Below, piece after piece: positions 1 through 9,969 of a stretch of DNA of 64,000 nt. The DNA is taken from NCBI RefSeq assembly GCF_001559865.1, contig NZ_LOHE01000079.1, positions 39,292 to 103,291 on the forward strand. Direction: 5' to 3'. This DNA is from Abyssisolibacter fermentans (GTDB lineage: Bacteria > Bacillota > Clostridia > Tissierellales > MCWD3). A program made the position numbers and the translations under genes. A model generated the notes under the pieces. It saw nothing but the letters and a program-made list of their open reading frames with translations. It ran no database searches and had not been told where the DNA came from. How positions within the stretch are numbered: the stretch's first letter is position 1; each line of letters starts with the position of its first letter.

Positions 1-141
1 GCTGTTTTTATAGCTTTTCCTTTTTCCCATAAAAATCGTTATCTTTTTTATTATGAACCACTTTAATTACAAAAAGTCATATGCATATAATAGTTTTGTG
101 TGTTATAATTTACATATTACAAAAAGTGAGTAGGTGGTAAA

Positions 142-702
142 GTGTTTGCTAAAAATTCAAAAGAATTAGCTCAACACAAATTAGTACTGTTATATATTAT
201 ATATTCATCAGATTTCAATATAACAAATACTGAAATCACACAATTTGTACTTGAATCCAACTATATGAACTATTTTCTTGTACAGCAATACTTGAGCGAA
301 CTTATTTCTTCAAAATTTATTACTTTACTTGAAGAAAACAAAATTCAATATTATAAATTAACTGAATTAGGAGATAAAACTTTACAATATTTTAAAAACA
401 ATATCCCGCAAACTATTAAAGATGATATAAAAATAAAAATAGAAAAGAACAATTTGCAAAAAATAAAAGAAAAACAAATTACAAGTGATTATTTCAAAAA
501 AAATGATTCTGAATATATTGTAAATTTAAAAGTCAAAGAAAATGATATTATAATTTTTAACATATCTTTAAACGTAGTTTCAAGTAAGCAGGCTAAACAC
601 ATTTGTAAAAATTGGAAGAAGAATCCTGATTTTATTTATAAAAATATTATTAATCTATTGATTTCGGATTATAAAAATAATGATAAAGATATTACCATTT
701 AA
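142..702 (+). CDS. DUF4364 family winged-helix protein
   Basis: A 186-residue protein with the layout of the DUF4364 family. An N-terminal winged-helix-like segment (about residues 8-80) reads LVLLYIIYSSDFNITNTEI, then a recognition-helix region and a wing ending YYKLTELGDKTLQYF. A mixed alpha/beta C-terminal half follows, with the typical stretch from VNLKVKENDIIIFNI to KNWKKNPDFIY. The start is GTG, with AGGTGG four bases upstream; TATAAT at about 105-110 could be a -10 box. Family members are presumed DNA-binding regulators of unknown target, common in Clostridia. It converges on the next gene with a shared terminator. Family call fairly firm, function unknown. Confidence 0.8.
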   Translation: MFAKNSKELAQHKLVLLYIIYSSDFNITNTEITQFVLESNYMNYFLVQQYLSELISSKFITLLEENKIQYYKLTELGDKTLQYFKNNIPQTIKDDIKIKIEKNNLQKIKEKQITSDYFKKNDSEYIVNLKVKENDIIIFNISLNVVSSKQAKHICKNWKKNPDFIYKNIINLLISDYKNNDKDITI

Positions 703-738
703 TTATTCAAAGGTGTACTCGGAGTAAGCAATCTACAT

Positions 739-780
739 AAAATCTATGATTTTAGTTCTCTGTTTAATATCATAGATTTT
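739..780. terminator. bidirectional terminator hairpin
   Basis: A perfect 12-bp inverted repeat (AAAATCTATGAT at 739-750, ATCATAGATTTT at 769-780) with an 18-base loop lies between two convergent genes. It ends in T-runs on both strands. Confidence 0.75.
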
Positions 781-785
781 AGTGC

Positions 786-1721
786 TTATATTATTAATAA
801 TCCATTTGGTTCCTTATCAACACTAAGTTTAGTCTCCATTGTCTCATTCTTATAATTAAATACAATAATTTGATTATTAAGTACATCACTTATATAGATA
901 CATTCTCCCATATCAACTAAATTACATGGCATCCCACCTATATAATATTTTTTTATATAATCTACTTCTCCAAATTCAATTTTATATAAATAACCATCAC
1001 TAACATTAGGAGTATATATGCAATTAATATCCGCTTTGTAAATAATATTATATATCATATTGTTTATTGATAATTTTTTTAATATTCTATTTTCAACTGT
1101 ACTGTATATAATCATATAACTGTTTAACATACCATTTGACATAGCAGCTATAATATACAATTTGTCTTTATACATATAGAAATGTAGCGGATTATATGGT
1201 AGTGATTTTCTCTTTATTGTATAATCATCTAAGTTGATTATATCCATACTATATCCATTACTATTTGCTACATAAAGATTATTATTATCTAAAATTAAGC
1301 CATGTGGTTTTTCTCCAACTGAGATATTTTCTATTAATTCAAAGGTTTTTTTATCAACTACTGAAACTGAATTTGAATCGCTGTTTGCTATAAATATTCT
1401 ATCTTTAAAAATAGCTAGATGAGTTGGAAATTTCCCTACATATGCGTATGCTTCAATGATATACTTTTTTATATTAATCTTAAATATGCTATTATCATAA
1501 GAGTTGACTGTATAAATAATATCAGTTTCTTCTTCATCATTGTATAATTGATGAATGCCTATTTTTTCAACTCTATCTATCCCTTTCAGACATTTATTAT
1601 TTTTAAGCATTTGAAATATTGATTTAGTTTTTACATGATAACCATCTTCATCAAAGGATATAATAGATATAGAATCCCCTGCTGTATTTGCAACTAATAG
1701 TTTTCTTGTATCCAAAATCAC
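786..1721 (-). CDS. YncE-like beta-propeller protein
   Basis: A protein of about 311 residues made of repeated blades of the YVTN/40-residue type, for example KLLVANTAGDSISII, RIFIANSDSNSVSVVDKKTF, NLYVANSNGYSMDIINLDDY and CIYISDVLNNQIIVFNYKN. The repeats suggest a seven-bladed propeller, a binding or scaffold fold. There is no signal peptide or catalytic motif, so it is probably cytoplasmic. GTG at 1721 is chosen because GGGGTG lies six bases upstream. An upstream GTG at 1730 is the alternative and has a poorer Shine-Dalgarno. It stands alone on its strand and converges with the DUF4364 gene. Function unknown. Confidence 0.7.
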   Translation of the reverse strand: MILDTRKLLVANTAGDSISIISFDEDGYHVKTKSIFQMLKNNKCLKGIDRVEKIGIHQLYNDEEETDIIYTVNSYDNSIFKINIKKYIIEAYAYVGKFPTHLAIFKDRIFIANSDSNSVSVVDKKTFELIENISVGEKPHGLILDNNNLYVANSNGYSMDIINLDDYTIKRKSLPYNPLHFYMYKDKLYIIAAMSNGMLNSYMIIYSTVENRILKKLSINNMIYNIIYKADINCIYTPNVSDGYLYKIEFGEVDYIKKYYIGGMPCNLVDMGECIYISDVLNNQIIVFNYKNETMETKLSVDKEPNGLLII

Positions 1722-1835
1722 ACAACTCACCCCATACAGCTCTTTTTGTCTATATAACAGTGTATGCTAAGTGAGTTATTTTGTGAAAATTAAATATATG
1801 TATTCTGGTTAAATTTATCAATAAAACCTATGAAT

Positions 1836-1885
1836 TAAAAAAAGCAATGGTTGTATTATAAAATTATAATACCAACCTTTGCTTT
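1836..1885 (-). terminator. terminator of the transglutaminase-like lipoprotein gene
   Basis: A long imperfect hairpin of about 20 bp per arm (AAAGCAATGG...; one bulge and one mismatch) is followed on the minus strand by a run of T. It lies just after the stop codon at 1920. Confidence 0.75.
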
Positions 1886-1919
1886 TTGCTTAATGATTAT
1901 AAAATATTTAAAAGCATAA

Positions 1920-4268
1920 TTAATCAGTGTATTTAACACCCAATATATTAAACATTTTACCAAGTAGTACTTTTTCACTTGGTTTAGTTCCATATTCTTG
2001 ATATGATTCACCTAATAATTTAATAATAGTATCATCTGAAATATCAGGAATTATTTTTATGCAAAAATCTTGTCCATTCTTCAAATTCTTTTCTAACAAT
2101 TCTTTAAGCTGAAGCTCAGATTCAGCAAAATTTCCATTCATCTTATAATAGTCCTTATCATCCTTATCACTCAAATATAAATCAAGCTCACTATCAATAA
2201 CATATGTCTTACTTATAGCAAAATCTGTAGCGACAAGTCTATCACTTGCATTAAATACAGCATAAGGCATCGCTCCATCATTATCATTATTAGTAGCGTC
2301 TACATGATACCAAGTATTATCTAATTTAACCTTATTCCATGCATGAGGAACAGAACCAAGTGTTCCTGATGCTACTACACATGGTACTCCAGCAGCATCA
2401 CACAACAATTTGTATGATTCAGCATAACTTTGACAAACACCAACACCATTTATTAATATTCCATAAGGATTAAAAGAGTCTGCATATTTAGCAGCTATTA
2501 AGCTTACATCTGTACCATCTAAGTAAGCTTCTAATATTTCTTCATGATATTGACTATTATCTACAAGCCAGTCATGTAAAACCTGCTCTTTTTGTTCTAT
2601 ACTCATGTCCGGTTTAATAACCGAATTTACAACAAAAGCAACCTTATCTTGTATTGCTTTCTGCTTTTTAACCATTTCCTCTTTTGTAAACTCATATTCA
2701 ACAAGCAGTCTTTTATTTACAAAATCAAACTTAACATTTTTTTCATCAAGTATTAATGGATATTGCGTACAAACCTTTCCTAGTACATCTCTAAGATAAA
2801 TTGAATCACCTGATTCCTTGTAAGCACTTAAATCTATTTCATTATTGTGGTTTAACATTCCTTCAGCTATTGCAATTTCCATAGTTTTCTGCACTTCATT
2901 TTCAGGCTCAGTAACAATTTGTGTTATATCACTTTGAGAATCACTATCTGGTATTTCTGCGTTTTCACTATTAGAAGGTGCATTTGGTATATCAATTACT
3001 TCATCAACATCAGTAGTAACAGCATTAGAAACACCATTATCAACTTCATTAAATTCAGCTATTTCCTCTGCTGTAGGATGTTCGTGATATGGAATGTATT
3101 TTATATTAAATGTTGTACCCAAAACTTTTCCATTGTAATACTCTGTTCCAAATTCATTTTCAACAACTGTATCAAAGTCCCAAATTACTGGAAAAGATTT
3201 AACTAACCAATCATTATCCAAATATTTTTGCATTTGTACATCAACATTTCTTGGTAATTCTAATATTGAGTCAATATCATCATCTGTAAAAGACATTCCT
3301 ATTTCAACTAATTTATTAGGTGCTATTTCCATGTAATCTACACCTTTAATAACATTGCTCAATCTAGACTCATCATTACCCTTAACAGCTACAACAGCAT
3401 AGTCATATACATCTGATAACAAAGTATTCATACTTGTTTCTCTATACTCTTCTTCAGTAAGAACAAATTCATTGGCTTTAGTCTTACTCAATTCCTTCAT
3501 TTTGAATTGTCCACCATAATATACTTTATACTCCGTAGCTTCAGGTATTGAATCCCAATGTAGCGTTATATTACCTTCCTTATTAGGCTTTGCTGTCACA
3601 GTCGGAATATCTATTTTAGAAGCTATAGTAAACATCATTCGTTTTGGCTTTTCTAATTGAGTTACTTTTGTAGCTAAAACATCATGATTAATCAATAAAT
3701 AATATGTTTGTAACGACCCCCATGTCCTATTATTGTCTGACTCTATACCTTCTCTTGGATACATAGCCCAACTCTCTTTATCAGGTTTTATTGTAATAGT
3801 ATTTGTTTTTTTATCATACTTAACAACTGCTAATAGTTTATTTTCACATTCTCTATCGGTATATACACCAAAACATTCTTCAATTAGAAAATCGTCAAAT
3901 GGTTCATTTCCCAAATTAAGCTTTATATTAAACTGTTTATCCTCAGGCAAATTGTACATTGGTTCTACTATTTCAAACTTACTATTATTTGCATCATTAT
4001 TTGCTTCAGCTAAATTAAATGTAGACACAGTTATTTCAAATTCTTCCTTAGCATCATTATCATTATTTACTTCAGATATGTTTGAGTTATTATCTTTTTC
4101 CGCTGCTTCTACTTCACTATTGCTATCTACTTCACTATTGCTATCTACTTCACTATTTACTTCACTATTGCTATTTACTTCGACATCCTGGCTAACAGTC
4201 TTGTCCGAACAAGCTACCTGAGACAATAGCATTGAACTCATCAATAATAAAATAAAGAATTTTTTCAC
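1920..4268 (-). CDS. lipoprotein with FnIII-like and transglutaminase-like domains
   Basis: A secreted lipoprotein of about 782 residues. The signal peptide ends in a lipobox (LLSQVACSD, Cys about 20), followed by a Ser/Asn/Glu/Val-rich repeat linker. A fibronectin-III-like stretch near residues 230-310 reads ITLHWDSIPEATEYKVYY. Near the C-terminus is a transglutaminase-like core, GVGVCQSYAESYKLLCDAAG, then SVPHAWNKVKLDNTWYHVDATNND, giving the Cys-His-Asp triad. In Gram-positive bacteria such proteins act at the cell surface as peptidases or cross-linkers; the substrate is unknown. GTG at 4268 is chosen because AAGG lies eight bases upstream, whereas the GTG at 4277 overlaps the Shine-Dalgarno. 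Monocistronic, with its own terminator. Confidence 0.8.
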   Translation of the reverse strand: MKKFFILLLMSSMLLSQVACSDKTVSQDVEVNSNSEVNSEVDSNSEVDSNSEVEAAEKDNNSNISEVNNDNDAKEEFEITVSTFNLAEANNDANNSKFEIVEPMYNLPEDKQFNIKLNLGNEPFDDFLIEECFGVYTDRECENKLLAVVKYDKKTNTITIKPDKESWAMYPREGIESDNNRTWGSLQTYYLLINHDVLATKVTQLEKPKRMMFTIASKIDIPTVTAKPNKEGNITLHWDSIPEATEYKVYYGGQFKMKELSKTKANEFVLTEEEYRETSMNTLLSDVYDYAVVAVKGNDESRLSNVIKGVDYMEIAPNKLVEIGMSFTDDDIDSILELPRNVDVQMQKYLDNDWLVKSFPVIWDFDTVVENEFGTEYYNGKVLGTTFNIKYIPYHEHPTAEEIAEFNEVDNGVSNAVTTDVDEVIDIPNAPSNSENAEIPDSDSQSDITQIVTEPENEVQKTMEIAIAEGMLNHNNEIDLSAYKESGDSIYLRDVLGKVCTQYPLILDEKNVKFDFVNKRLLVEYEFTKEEMVKKQKAIQDKVAFVVNSVIKPDMSIEQKEQVLHDWLVDNSQYHEEILEAYLDGTDVSLIAAKYADSFNPYGILINGVGVCQSYAESYKLLCDAAGVPCVVASGTLGSVPHAWNKVKLDNTWYHVDATNNDNDGAMPYAVFNASDRLVATDFAISKTYVIDSELDLYLSDKDDKDYYKMNGNFAESELQLKELLEKNLKNGQDFCIKIIPDISDDTIIKLLGESYQEYGTKPSEKVLLGKMFNILGVKYTD
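4110..4182 (-). repeat. tandem repeat coding a Ser-Asn-Ser-Glu-Val linker
   Basis: About four imperfect copies of an 18-bp unit (ACTTCACTATTGCTATCT on the plus strand) sit in the linker behind the lipoprotein signal. One copy is shortened by an in-frame deletion. Such units can slip and change linker length. Confidence 0.75.
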
Positions 4269-4366
4269 TTTAATCACCTTCCATTCTTTTTTTCACTAAA
4301 TATTGTAGTATGTAATTTCCAAAAACTATAAGATTATATGTACTTTATTTTTTATCTTAGATCATG

Positions 4367-4705
4367 TTAAAGTTGTTGGCATGTAAATATATTAATAAAT
4401 GCTATCACCAATAGTATAATCCCCCAATACTCTACTTTAATAAAGAACAGTGTATGGGTTTTAGAAAATACAACTTGATTTCCAGTTTCTGGATCAATGT
4501 AAACTTTTCCTTTTGGTTTATTTAGTGCTCTTCCCATAAACCAACATATAACTCCAGAAAGTGCAAATGCAAGTACATCAGGTAAGCCATGTCCATCAGT
4601 ATAATCATCAATACCTGTAATGGTATCAAATAAAAATCCCATTAACATAAAAGCTAAAACTAAAACAACTAAAACTAGAATTCCTCCTCTTGACCAAAAA
4701 ATCAT
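4367..4705 (-). CDS. small three-helix membrane protein, unknown
   Basis: About 112 residues with three hydrophobic stretches (GGILVLVVLVLAFMLMGFLF, DVLAFALSGVICWFMGRAL, WGIILLVIAFINIF). A short hydrophilic loop reads KPKGKVYIDPETGNQVVFSKTHTLFFI. I do not recognise a family with a known role. The VYIDPETG...HTLFFI loop looks like that of small clostridial membrane proteins with a conserved hydrophilic patch. ATG at 4705 has AAGGAG eight bases upstream; the earlier GTG and ATG codons are too close to it. Monocistronic. Confidence 0.6.
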   Translation of the reverse strand: MIFWSRGGILVLVVLVLAFMLMGFLFDTITGIDDYTDGHGLPDVLAFALSGVICWFMGRALNKPKGKVYIDPETGNQVVFSKTHTLFFIKVEYWGIILLVIAFINIFTCQQL

Positions 4706-4875
4706 ATGCATCACTCCTTAATAATTTTGCTTTTACAAAAACTTTTTAATGTCTTTAAAACAAAAATATAAATTAAAATTAAAATCATAATATGTCGACA
4801 TTTTTTTCGTTATCTTTACAATTATACCATATTCCTAGGTAAAATGGTAGTTTTATGTAATATATAGTAAATCAA

Positions 4876-4919
4876 TAAAAAAACAAGGCGCTATTTTAAA
4901 TTAAAGTCAGCTCCTTGTT
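4876..4919 (-). terminator. folC terminator
   Basis: On the minus strand the stem AACAAGGAGCT pairs with AGCGCCTTGTT and is followed by TTTTTTA, about 45 bases beyond the folC stop codon. Confidence 0.85.
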
Positions 4920-4961
4920 CTATTCTATAAATAAGATATCTATAAATTCTTGTTTTAAGAA

Positions 4962-6263
4962 TTATTTATTATCTTTCACTATCCTCCTCACATCACCAAT
5001 AATGTATAAAGACCCTGAAAAAATTATTAAATCATCCTCATTTGCAACTTCTAAAGCTTTTTTAACCGCTTTTTCTATATCTTTTTCTATGTGCGTTTCC
5101 TTATTATATTTTATTATCTTATCTGCTAAATCTTCAGCCTTCATAGCTCTAGGTAATAGTGGAGCCTCTGTAACTACTATTTCATCTGCTAAAGGAACAA
5201 GTAAGTCAATACATCCATCCACGTCTTTATCTTTAAGCATTCCAATACCTAAAACTAATCTTTTATCACTAAATAGATTAATAATAGTCTTTCTAAGCTC
5301 AATAGCTGCATTTAAGTTATGTGCTCCATCTATAATAAAGTCAGGTTTTTCACTTATTTGTTCTAACCGCCCATTCCAGCTTGTATTATTTATTCCATTA
5401 ATTATAGCTTCTTTTGATAGTTTTATTAATCCTTTTTGTCTGAGTGTCTCCATAACCATCACAGAGAGAGCAGCATTGTATATCTGGTGTTCGCCTAATA
5501 AATTTATGTGTAAATCAGCGTATTCAAATTCTTTTGTTTTAAAATCAAATTTACTGCCACATTTAGTACTCTCTATTATGTTGACATCTTCGCAGCTAAA
5601 ATCAAAATACTCTGCTTTTTTATTTTTTACTACCTCAACTATAGATTCTTTTGCTTCTGTTTCTTGAGGATAAGAAAATACCAACCCATCTTCTTTAATT
5701 ATTCCTGCCTTTTCTCTAGCTATTTGTGATAGATTATCTCCTAAAATATCTACATGATCATATGAAATAGATGTTATAACAGAAGCTAATGTTTTATTTA
5801 CAACATTAGTAGCATCAAATCTACCGCCTAAACCAACTTCTAGTACAACAAAATCTACATTTTCTTCTTCAAAATACTTAAATCCTATTGCAGTTACTAT
5901 TTCAAATTCAGTAGGATGGTTATAGCCATGATTTAACATATATTCAACCTTTTCTTTGACTAGTTTAGTTATCTGGCAAAGTCTATGTTCCTGTATTTGA
6001 TTATTATTTATTCTAATTCTTTCTGTAAATGTTTCTAAATATGGCGAAGTAAAAAATCCTGCTCTATAACCTTCTTCTTTAAGAATATTCATTATATATG
6101 AAGCTGTTGAACCCTTTCCGTTTGTCCCTGCTATATGAATTATATCCAAACTATCTTGGGGATTTTCTAAAAGTTCTAATAACTTGCTAATATTATCCAA
6201 TCCCAATTTACTACCAAATTTTTTAGAGCCATGTATAAAATTTAAAGCATCTTCATAATTCAC
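4962..6263 (-). CDS. folC: dihydrofolate synthase / folylpolyglutamate synthase
   Basis: A cytosolic ATP-dependent Mur-ligase-family enzyme that adds glutamate to dihydropteroate or tetrahydrofolate. Seen here: the N-terminal NYEDALNFIHGSKKFGSKLGL, the P-loop HIAGTNGKGSTASYI, then FTSPYLETFTERIRINN, VLEVGLGGRFDATNV, SYDHVDILG and the C-terminal domain with DGAHNLNAAIELRKTI. GTG at 6263 is preferred because AGAGGTG lies five bases before it and it puts VNYEDAL at the N-terminus, as in homologues. An ATG 13 codons upstream (6302) has no Shine-Dalgarno. It lies 180 bases downstream of valS, the valS-folC order common in Firmicutes, with a terminator between them. Confidence 0.95.
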   Translation of the reverse strand: MNYEDALNFIHGSKKFGSKLGLDNISKLLELLENPQDSLDIIHIAGTNGKGSTASYIMNILKEEGYRAGFFTSPYLETFTERIRINNNQIQEHRLCQITKLVKEKVEYMLNHGYNHPTEFEIVTAIGFKYFEEENVDFVVLEVGLGGRFDATNVVNKTLASVITSISYDHVDILGDNLSQIAREKAGIIKEDGLVFSYPQETEAKESIVEVVKNKKAEYFDFSCEDVNIIESTKCGSKFDFKTKEFEYADLHINLLGEHQIYNAALSVMVMETLRQKGLIKLSKEAIINGINNTSWNGRLEQISEKPDFIIDGAHNLNAAIELRKTIINLFSDKRLVLGIGMLKDKDVDGCIDLLVPLADEIVVTEAPLLPRAMKAEDLADKIIKYNKETHIEKDIEKAVKKALEVANEDDLIIFSGSLYIIGDVRRIVKDNK

Positions 6264-6400
6264 AATATCACCTCTTAAATGTCTTATAATACTTTTTATC
6301 ATAAAAAAATCAATATTCTAAAAAACAAAATTCAAACTTGTCTTTTTAAAATCAAATTTTTTTACTTATTTTTTATTATAGCATCTAACTAAAAAATATC

Positions 6401-6436
6401 ATACAAAAAATACTGGACAAGCCAGTATTTTTGTAT
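6401..6436 (-). terminator. valS terminator
   Basis: A perfect stem, AAAAATACTGG pairing with CCAGTATTTTT around a five-base loop (6406-6432), directly follows the valS stop. A/T tracts on both sides allow termination in either direction. Confidence 0.85.
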
Positions 6437-6442
6437 GATTTA

Positions 6443-9094
6443 TTATTTATTTTTTATGCTCTCTAATCTTTCAAGCACTTTTTCCATCATAGTCTGATAC
6501 TTAACTTGTTTTTCTTTTTCTTCCTCAACTACATGTGCAGGTGCTTTCTTTATGAACCCTTCATTTGAAAGCTTGCCTTTAACTCTCTTTAATTCGCCTT
6601 CTAATCTTTTCTTCTCTTTTTGCAATCTTTCTATTTCTTTTTCTATATCTACTAATTCATTCATTGGTAAGAAAATCTCACAATCTTCAACTACTGCTGA
6701 CATAGCATCTTCATTAAACTCATCCTTGCTATTTAAAATACTAATATCAGAAGCTGCTGCCAAAGTCATAAAATATCTCTTACCATTTTCTAAAATTGCT
6801 TTCTTTGTTTCAGATTGTGTTATAAAAACTATGTTGCATTTTTTAGAAGGTATTACATTCATCTCCGCTCTTATATTTCTTATATTTTTTACTGCTTCCA
6901 TAATGAATTCAAGAGTTTTTTCAGCCTCAGGGTAATCCATGTTTTCATCAAATTCTGGCCAAGTGCTAATCATTAAATCCTTATCATTGCCAGGAATATG
7001 CTGCCATATCTCTTCTGTTATAAATGGCATAAATGGATGCAAGAGTTTTAATATATTTCTTAAAACTGATAATAACACATATTTAACTGTTTCTTTATCA
7101 GCTTCATCTTCACCATATAATCTTGGTTTAACAATTTCAATATACCAATCACAATACTCATTCCAGATAAAGTCATATACTTTCTGAGCTGCCATACCAA
7201 GTTCAAATTTATCTATGTTATCAGCTGATTCTTTAGCCACAGTATTAACTCTCGATAGTATCCACTTATCTTCAGCTTTTAAATCGTATTTCTTACCTTT
7301 AGCTGATTCTAATGTATAATCACCTAAATTCATCATAACAAATCTAGAAGCATTCCATAGTTTATTTGCAAAGTTTCTACTAGCTTCAACTCTTTCTATA
7401 TAAAACCTCATGTCATTACCTGGTGTATTACCAGTAATCAAAGAGAATCTTAATGCATCTGCACCATATTGCTCTATTATTTCTAATGGATCTATACCAT
7501 TACCTAATGATTTACTCATTTTTAGTCCTTGAGAATCTCTTACAAGTCCTGTAAACACAACATGTTCAAATGGTATATCTCCCATGTTTTCAAGTGATGA
7601 AAATACCATTCTTGCAACCCAGAAGAAAATAATATCATAACCTGTTACTAATACATCTGTTGGGAAGAAATATTCAAGTTCTTTTGTATTATCAGGCCAT
7701 CCTAATGTTGAAAATGCCCAAAGTGCTGACGAGAACCAAGTATCTAATGTATCTGAATCTTGATGTAAATTTGAACTTCCGCACTTAGAACAAGCTTCTG
7801 GCTTTTCTCGAGAAACAATTATCTCTCCACAGTCTTCACAGTAATAAACTGGTAATCTATGTCCCCACCATAACTGTCTTGAAATACACCAATCTCTTAT
7901 ATTCTCAAGCCAGTTAAGGTATATTTTATTAAATCTTTCAGGCACAAATTTTAGCTTACCATTCTTAACCACTTCTATTGCAGGTTCAATTAGAGGCTTC
8001 ATTTTTACAAACCACTGCTTTGATAATGATGGTTCAACAGTAGCCCCGCATCTCTCACAATGTCCAACATTATGTCCATGATCTTCTATTTTAACTAAAT
8101 AACCAGCTTCATCTAAATCTTTTACAATTTGCTTTCTCGCTTCATATCTATCTAAGCCAGCATATTTACCACCTTTTTCATTTATAGTAGCATCATCATT
8201 CATAATTTTTATTTGCTCTAAATCATGTCTTAAACCTATTTCAAAATCATTAGGATCATGAGCTGGAGTTATTTTAACAGCACCACTACCAAATTCCATT
8301 TCAACATAATCATCTGCAACTATAGGTATCTCTTTGTTAACCAATGGAAGTATGAGCATTTTTCCTATAAGACGTTTATATCTATCATCATCTGGATGAA
8401 CTGCTACTGCAACATCTCCAAGCATCGTTTCAGGTCTTGTAGTTGCAATAATAATACTTCCTTCTTCACCCTTAATAGGATAGCTTACATGCCATAACTT
8501 TCCGCCTTCTTCTTGATGCTCAACTTCAGCGTCTGATATAGCTGTTTTACAACTAGGACACCAGTTAATAATTCTATTACCTCTATAAATTAAACCTTTC
8601 TCATATAATCTTATGAAAACTTCTTCAACAGCTTTACTTAAACCCTCATCTAGTGTGAATCTTTCTTTGGACCAGTCACATGAAATACCTAATTTTCTCA
8701 ACTGTTTTTTGATATTTCCACCATACTCTTCAGTCCACTCCCATGCTTTTTCTAAAAACTTTTCTCTACCTAATTCTTCTTTAGTATTGCCTTCACTTTT
8801 TATCTTTGCTACTACCTTTGCTTCTGTAGATATAGAAGCATGATCTGTACCTGGCAGCCATAAAGCTTCAAAGCCTTGCATCCTTTTGTACCTAATCAAA
8901 ACATCTTGTATAGTATTATTTAATGCATGACCCATGTGTAGATTACCTGTAACATTTGGTGGCGGCATCATTATTGTAAATGGCTTTTTGTCTTTGTTTG
9001 GTTTTGCTTCAAAATTTCCTGAATTCATCCAATATGCATACAATCTATCTTCGAATTCTTTAGGATTATATTTTTTTGCTAAATCTTCTTTCAT
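6443..9094 (-). CDS. valS: valyl-tRNA synthetase
   Basis: A class I aminoacyl-tRNA synthetase of about 883 residues that charges tRNA-Val in the cytosol. Visible in order: [17 protein letters not shown] (HIGH motif, about residue 53), LPGTDHAS, the editing domain with [17 protein letters not shown], zinc-ribbon-like Cys pairs (CPSC, CERCG, CEDCG...CSKCGS), [11 protein letters not shown] (KMSKS, about residue 526), the anticodon-binding domain, and a C-terminal coiled coil starting [22 protein letters not shown] at 9094 is chosen because AGGAGG lies nine bases upstream; earlier ATGs touch the Shine-Dalgarno. A Val T-box leader lies upstream, but a small ORF and a repeat element separate it from valS. 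Confidence 0.97.
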   Translation of the reverse strand: MKEDLAKKYNPKEFEDRLYAYWMNSGNFEAKPNKDKKPFTIMMPPPNVTGNLHMGHALNNTIQDVLIRYKRMQGFEALWLPGTDHASISTEAKVVAKIKSEGNTKEELGREKFLEKAWEWTEEYGGNIKKQLRKLGISCDWSKERFTLDEGLSKAVEEVFIRLYEKGLIYRGNRIINWCPSCKTAISDAEVEHQEEGGKLWHVSYPIKGEEGSIIIATTRPETMLGDVAVAVHPDDDRYKRLIGKMLILPLVNKEIPIVADDYVEMEFGSGAVKITPAHDPNDFEIGLRHDLEQIKIMNDDATINEKGGKYAGLDRYEARKQIVKDLDEAGYLVKIEDHGHNVGHCERCGATVEPSLSKQWFVKMKPLIEPAIEVVKNGKLKFVPERFNKIYLNWLENIRDWCISRQLWWGHRLPVYYCEDCGEIIVSREKPEACSKCGSSNLHQDSDTLDTWFSSALWAFSTLGWPDNTKELEYFFPTDVLVTGYDIIFFWVARMVFSSLENMGDIPFEHVVFTGLVRDSQGLKMSKSLGNGIDPLEIIEQYGADALRFSLITGNTPGNDMRFYIERVEASRNFANKLWNASRFVMMNLGDYTLESAKGKKYDLKAEDKWILSRVNTVAKESADNIDKFELGMAAQKVYDFIWNEYCDWYIEIVKPRLYGEDEADKETVKYVLLSVLRNILKLLHPFMPFITEEIWQHIPGNDKDLMISTWPEFDENMDYPEAEKTLEFIMEAVKNIRNIRAEMNVIPSKKCNIVFITQSETKKAILENGKRYFMTLAAASDISILNSKDEFNEDAMSAVVEDCEIFLPMNELVDIEKEIERLQKEKKRLEGELKRVKGKLSNEGFIKKAPAHVVEEEKEKQVKYQTMMEKVLERLESIKNK

Positions 9095-9180
9095 TTTCAT
9101 CATCCTCCTCTTTATATAGAACAATATTATTTATCAATTTTTAGATGAGACTGTCTCAAATTTTTTTGAGTCGCCCCATT

Positions 9181-9443
9181 GGGTTGTTTCAAAATGAGTA
9201 AAATTCAAGGCATTGTTTATACTAATTGAAACTCAGACTCATTCTTCCTCTGAGTAAACGATTCACCCTAAATCAAAGATTTAGGTTCTCTGCTTATAGA
9301 TATGAGCATACTAGATGTAGCTCACTACTCACTTCGTTCCTAGGAATAAGTGATTTACAATAAATCATAGATTTCTGTTCTCTACTCATGATTAGTCGTG
9401 AAATATTTCAATAACGCAGAATTTTGCCATTTTGAGACAACCC
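9181..9443. mobile_element. MITE-like element with 16-bp terminal inverted repeats
   Basis: A 263-bp non-coding element bounded by GGGTTGTTTCAAAATG (9181-9196) and CATTTTGAGACAACCC (9428-9443), an inverted pair with one mismatch. Inside, on the minus strand, are two diverged copies of a palindromic module of about 70 bp (9226-9296 and 9311-9395). An adjoining hairpin at 9149-9180 (CTGTCTCAAA...TTTGAG) is also found beside the related copy near 25.4 kb. The element lies between the T-box leader/small ORF and valS. It has no transposase and would have to move in trans, if it moves at all. Confidence 0.7.
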
Positions 9444-9454
9444 TTGAGAATTTT

Positions 9455-9628
9455 TCACTTAAATTTTATTAGTAATAAAAGTGCTAAAATAGTTAATCCA
9501 AGCCCACTACTTTTTAAAATCAACAAGTGTTTCATATCCTTTATTTTACCTTTTTTATAAAGCTTATCTGCTCCAAAAACAATAATTCCACCAATTAAAA
9601 TCAACACTATACCTAGTTCATACATCAT
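9455..9628 (-). CDS. 57-residue membrane miniprotein between Val T-box and valS
   Basis: A short ORF: ATG at 9628 with AGGAG five bases upstream, stop TGA at 9455. The product starts MMYELGIVLILIGGIIVFGA, followed by a basic stretch (DKLYKKGKIKDMKH) and a second hydrophobic helix (SSGLGLTILALLLLIKFK). It looks like a two-helix hairpin membrane protein. Being first behind the valyl T-box terminator, it should be induced when tRNA-Val is uncharged. I do not recognise a family. A good Shine-Dalgarno and coherent composition favour a real gene. Confidence 0.6.
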   Translation of the reverse strand: MMYELGIVLILIGGIIVFGADKLYKKGKIKDMKHLLILKSSGLGLTILALLLLIKFK

Positions 9629-9663
9629 TATCACTCCTCTTTATGCTTAGGTCAAAACACAAA

Positions 9664-9925
9664 ATAGAAGAAAAAAAATCCTCATCCTTGATAAGGACGA
9701 AGACTATTTTCGCGGTACCACCTTAATTTTATAAAATTCGATTATTTAAATTTTATAACTCTTTCAATAATAATAACGGTTATAACCGTTTGAGACTACT
9801 ATTATTTCATCTCAAAAGCTCATGAGCTACCTTCAACAAAAATTGCCATGTAATGTCTTTCAGCCAGTGAACACTACTCTCTATATAAGGATTTTTGTTT
9901 ACTCCTCTCATTCATAGCATTTATG
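9664..9925 (-). promoter_or_regulatory. T-box leader (valine) of the valS operon
   Basis: On the minus strand the leader carries the conserved T-box sequence GGTGGTACCGCG (plus 9711-9722). The competing terminator stem (plus 9680-9702) is followed by a run of T. In the stem I specifier loop, TTGAAGGTAGCTCATGAG places GTA (plus 9828-9830) in register with TGG of the trpS leader, so the specifier is a valine codon. Uncharged tRNA-Val would bind and favour antitermination. The 5' limit is approximate. Confidence 0.93.
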
Positions 9926-9969
9926 AAATATTAAATTAAAATATAATTACAATTATTATCCTATAATTT

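Noticed and set aside
3733..4221. 162-codon plus-strand frame opposite the transglutaminase-like lipoprotein
   Set aside because: Its Ser/Leu-rich repeat is just the complement of the NSEV-coding tandem repeat.
4915..5667. 250-codon open frame on the plus strand antisense to folC
   Set aside because: It is a shadow of folC: low-complexity Ser/Ile/Leu-rich product, no Shine-Dalgarno and no domain, while folC on the other strand has complete family motifs.
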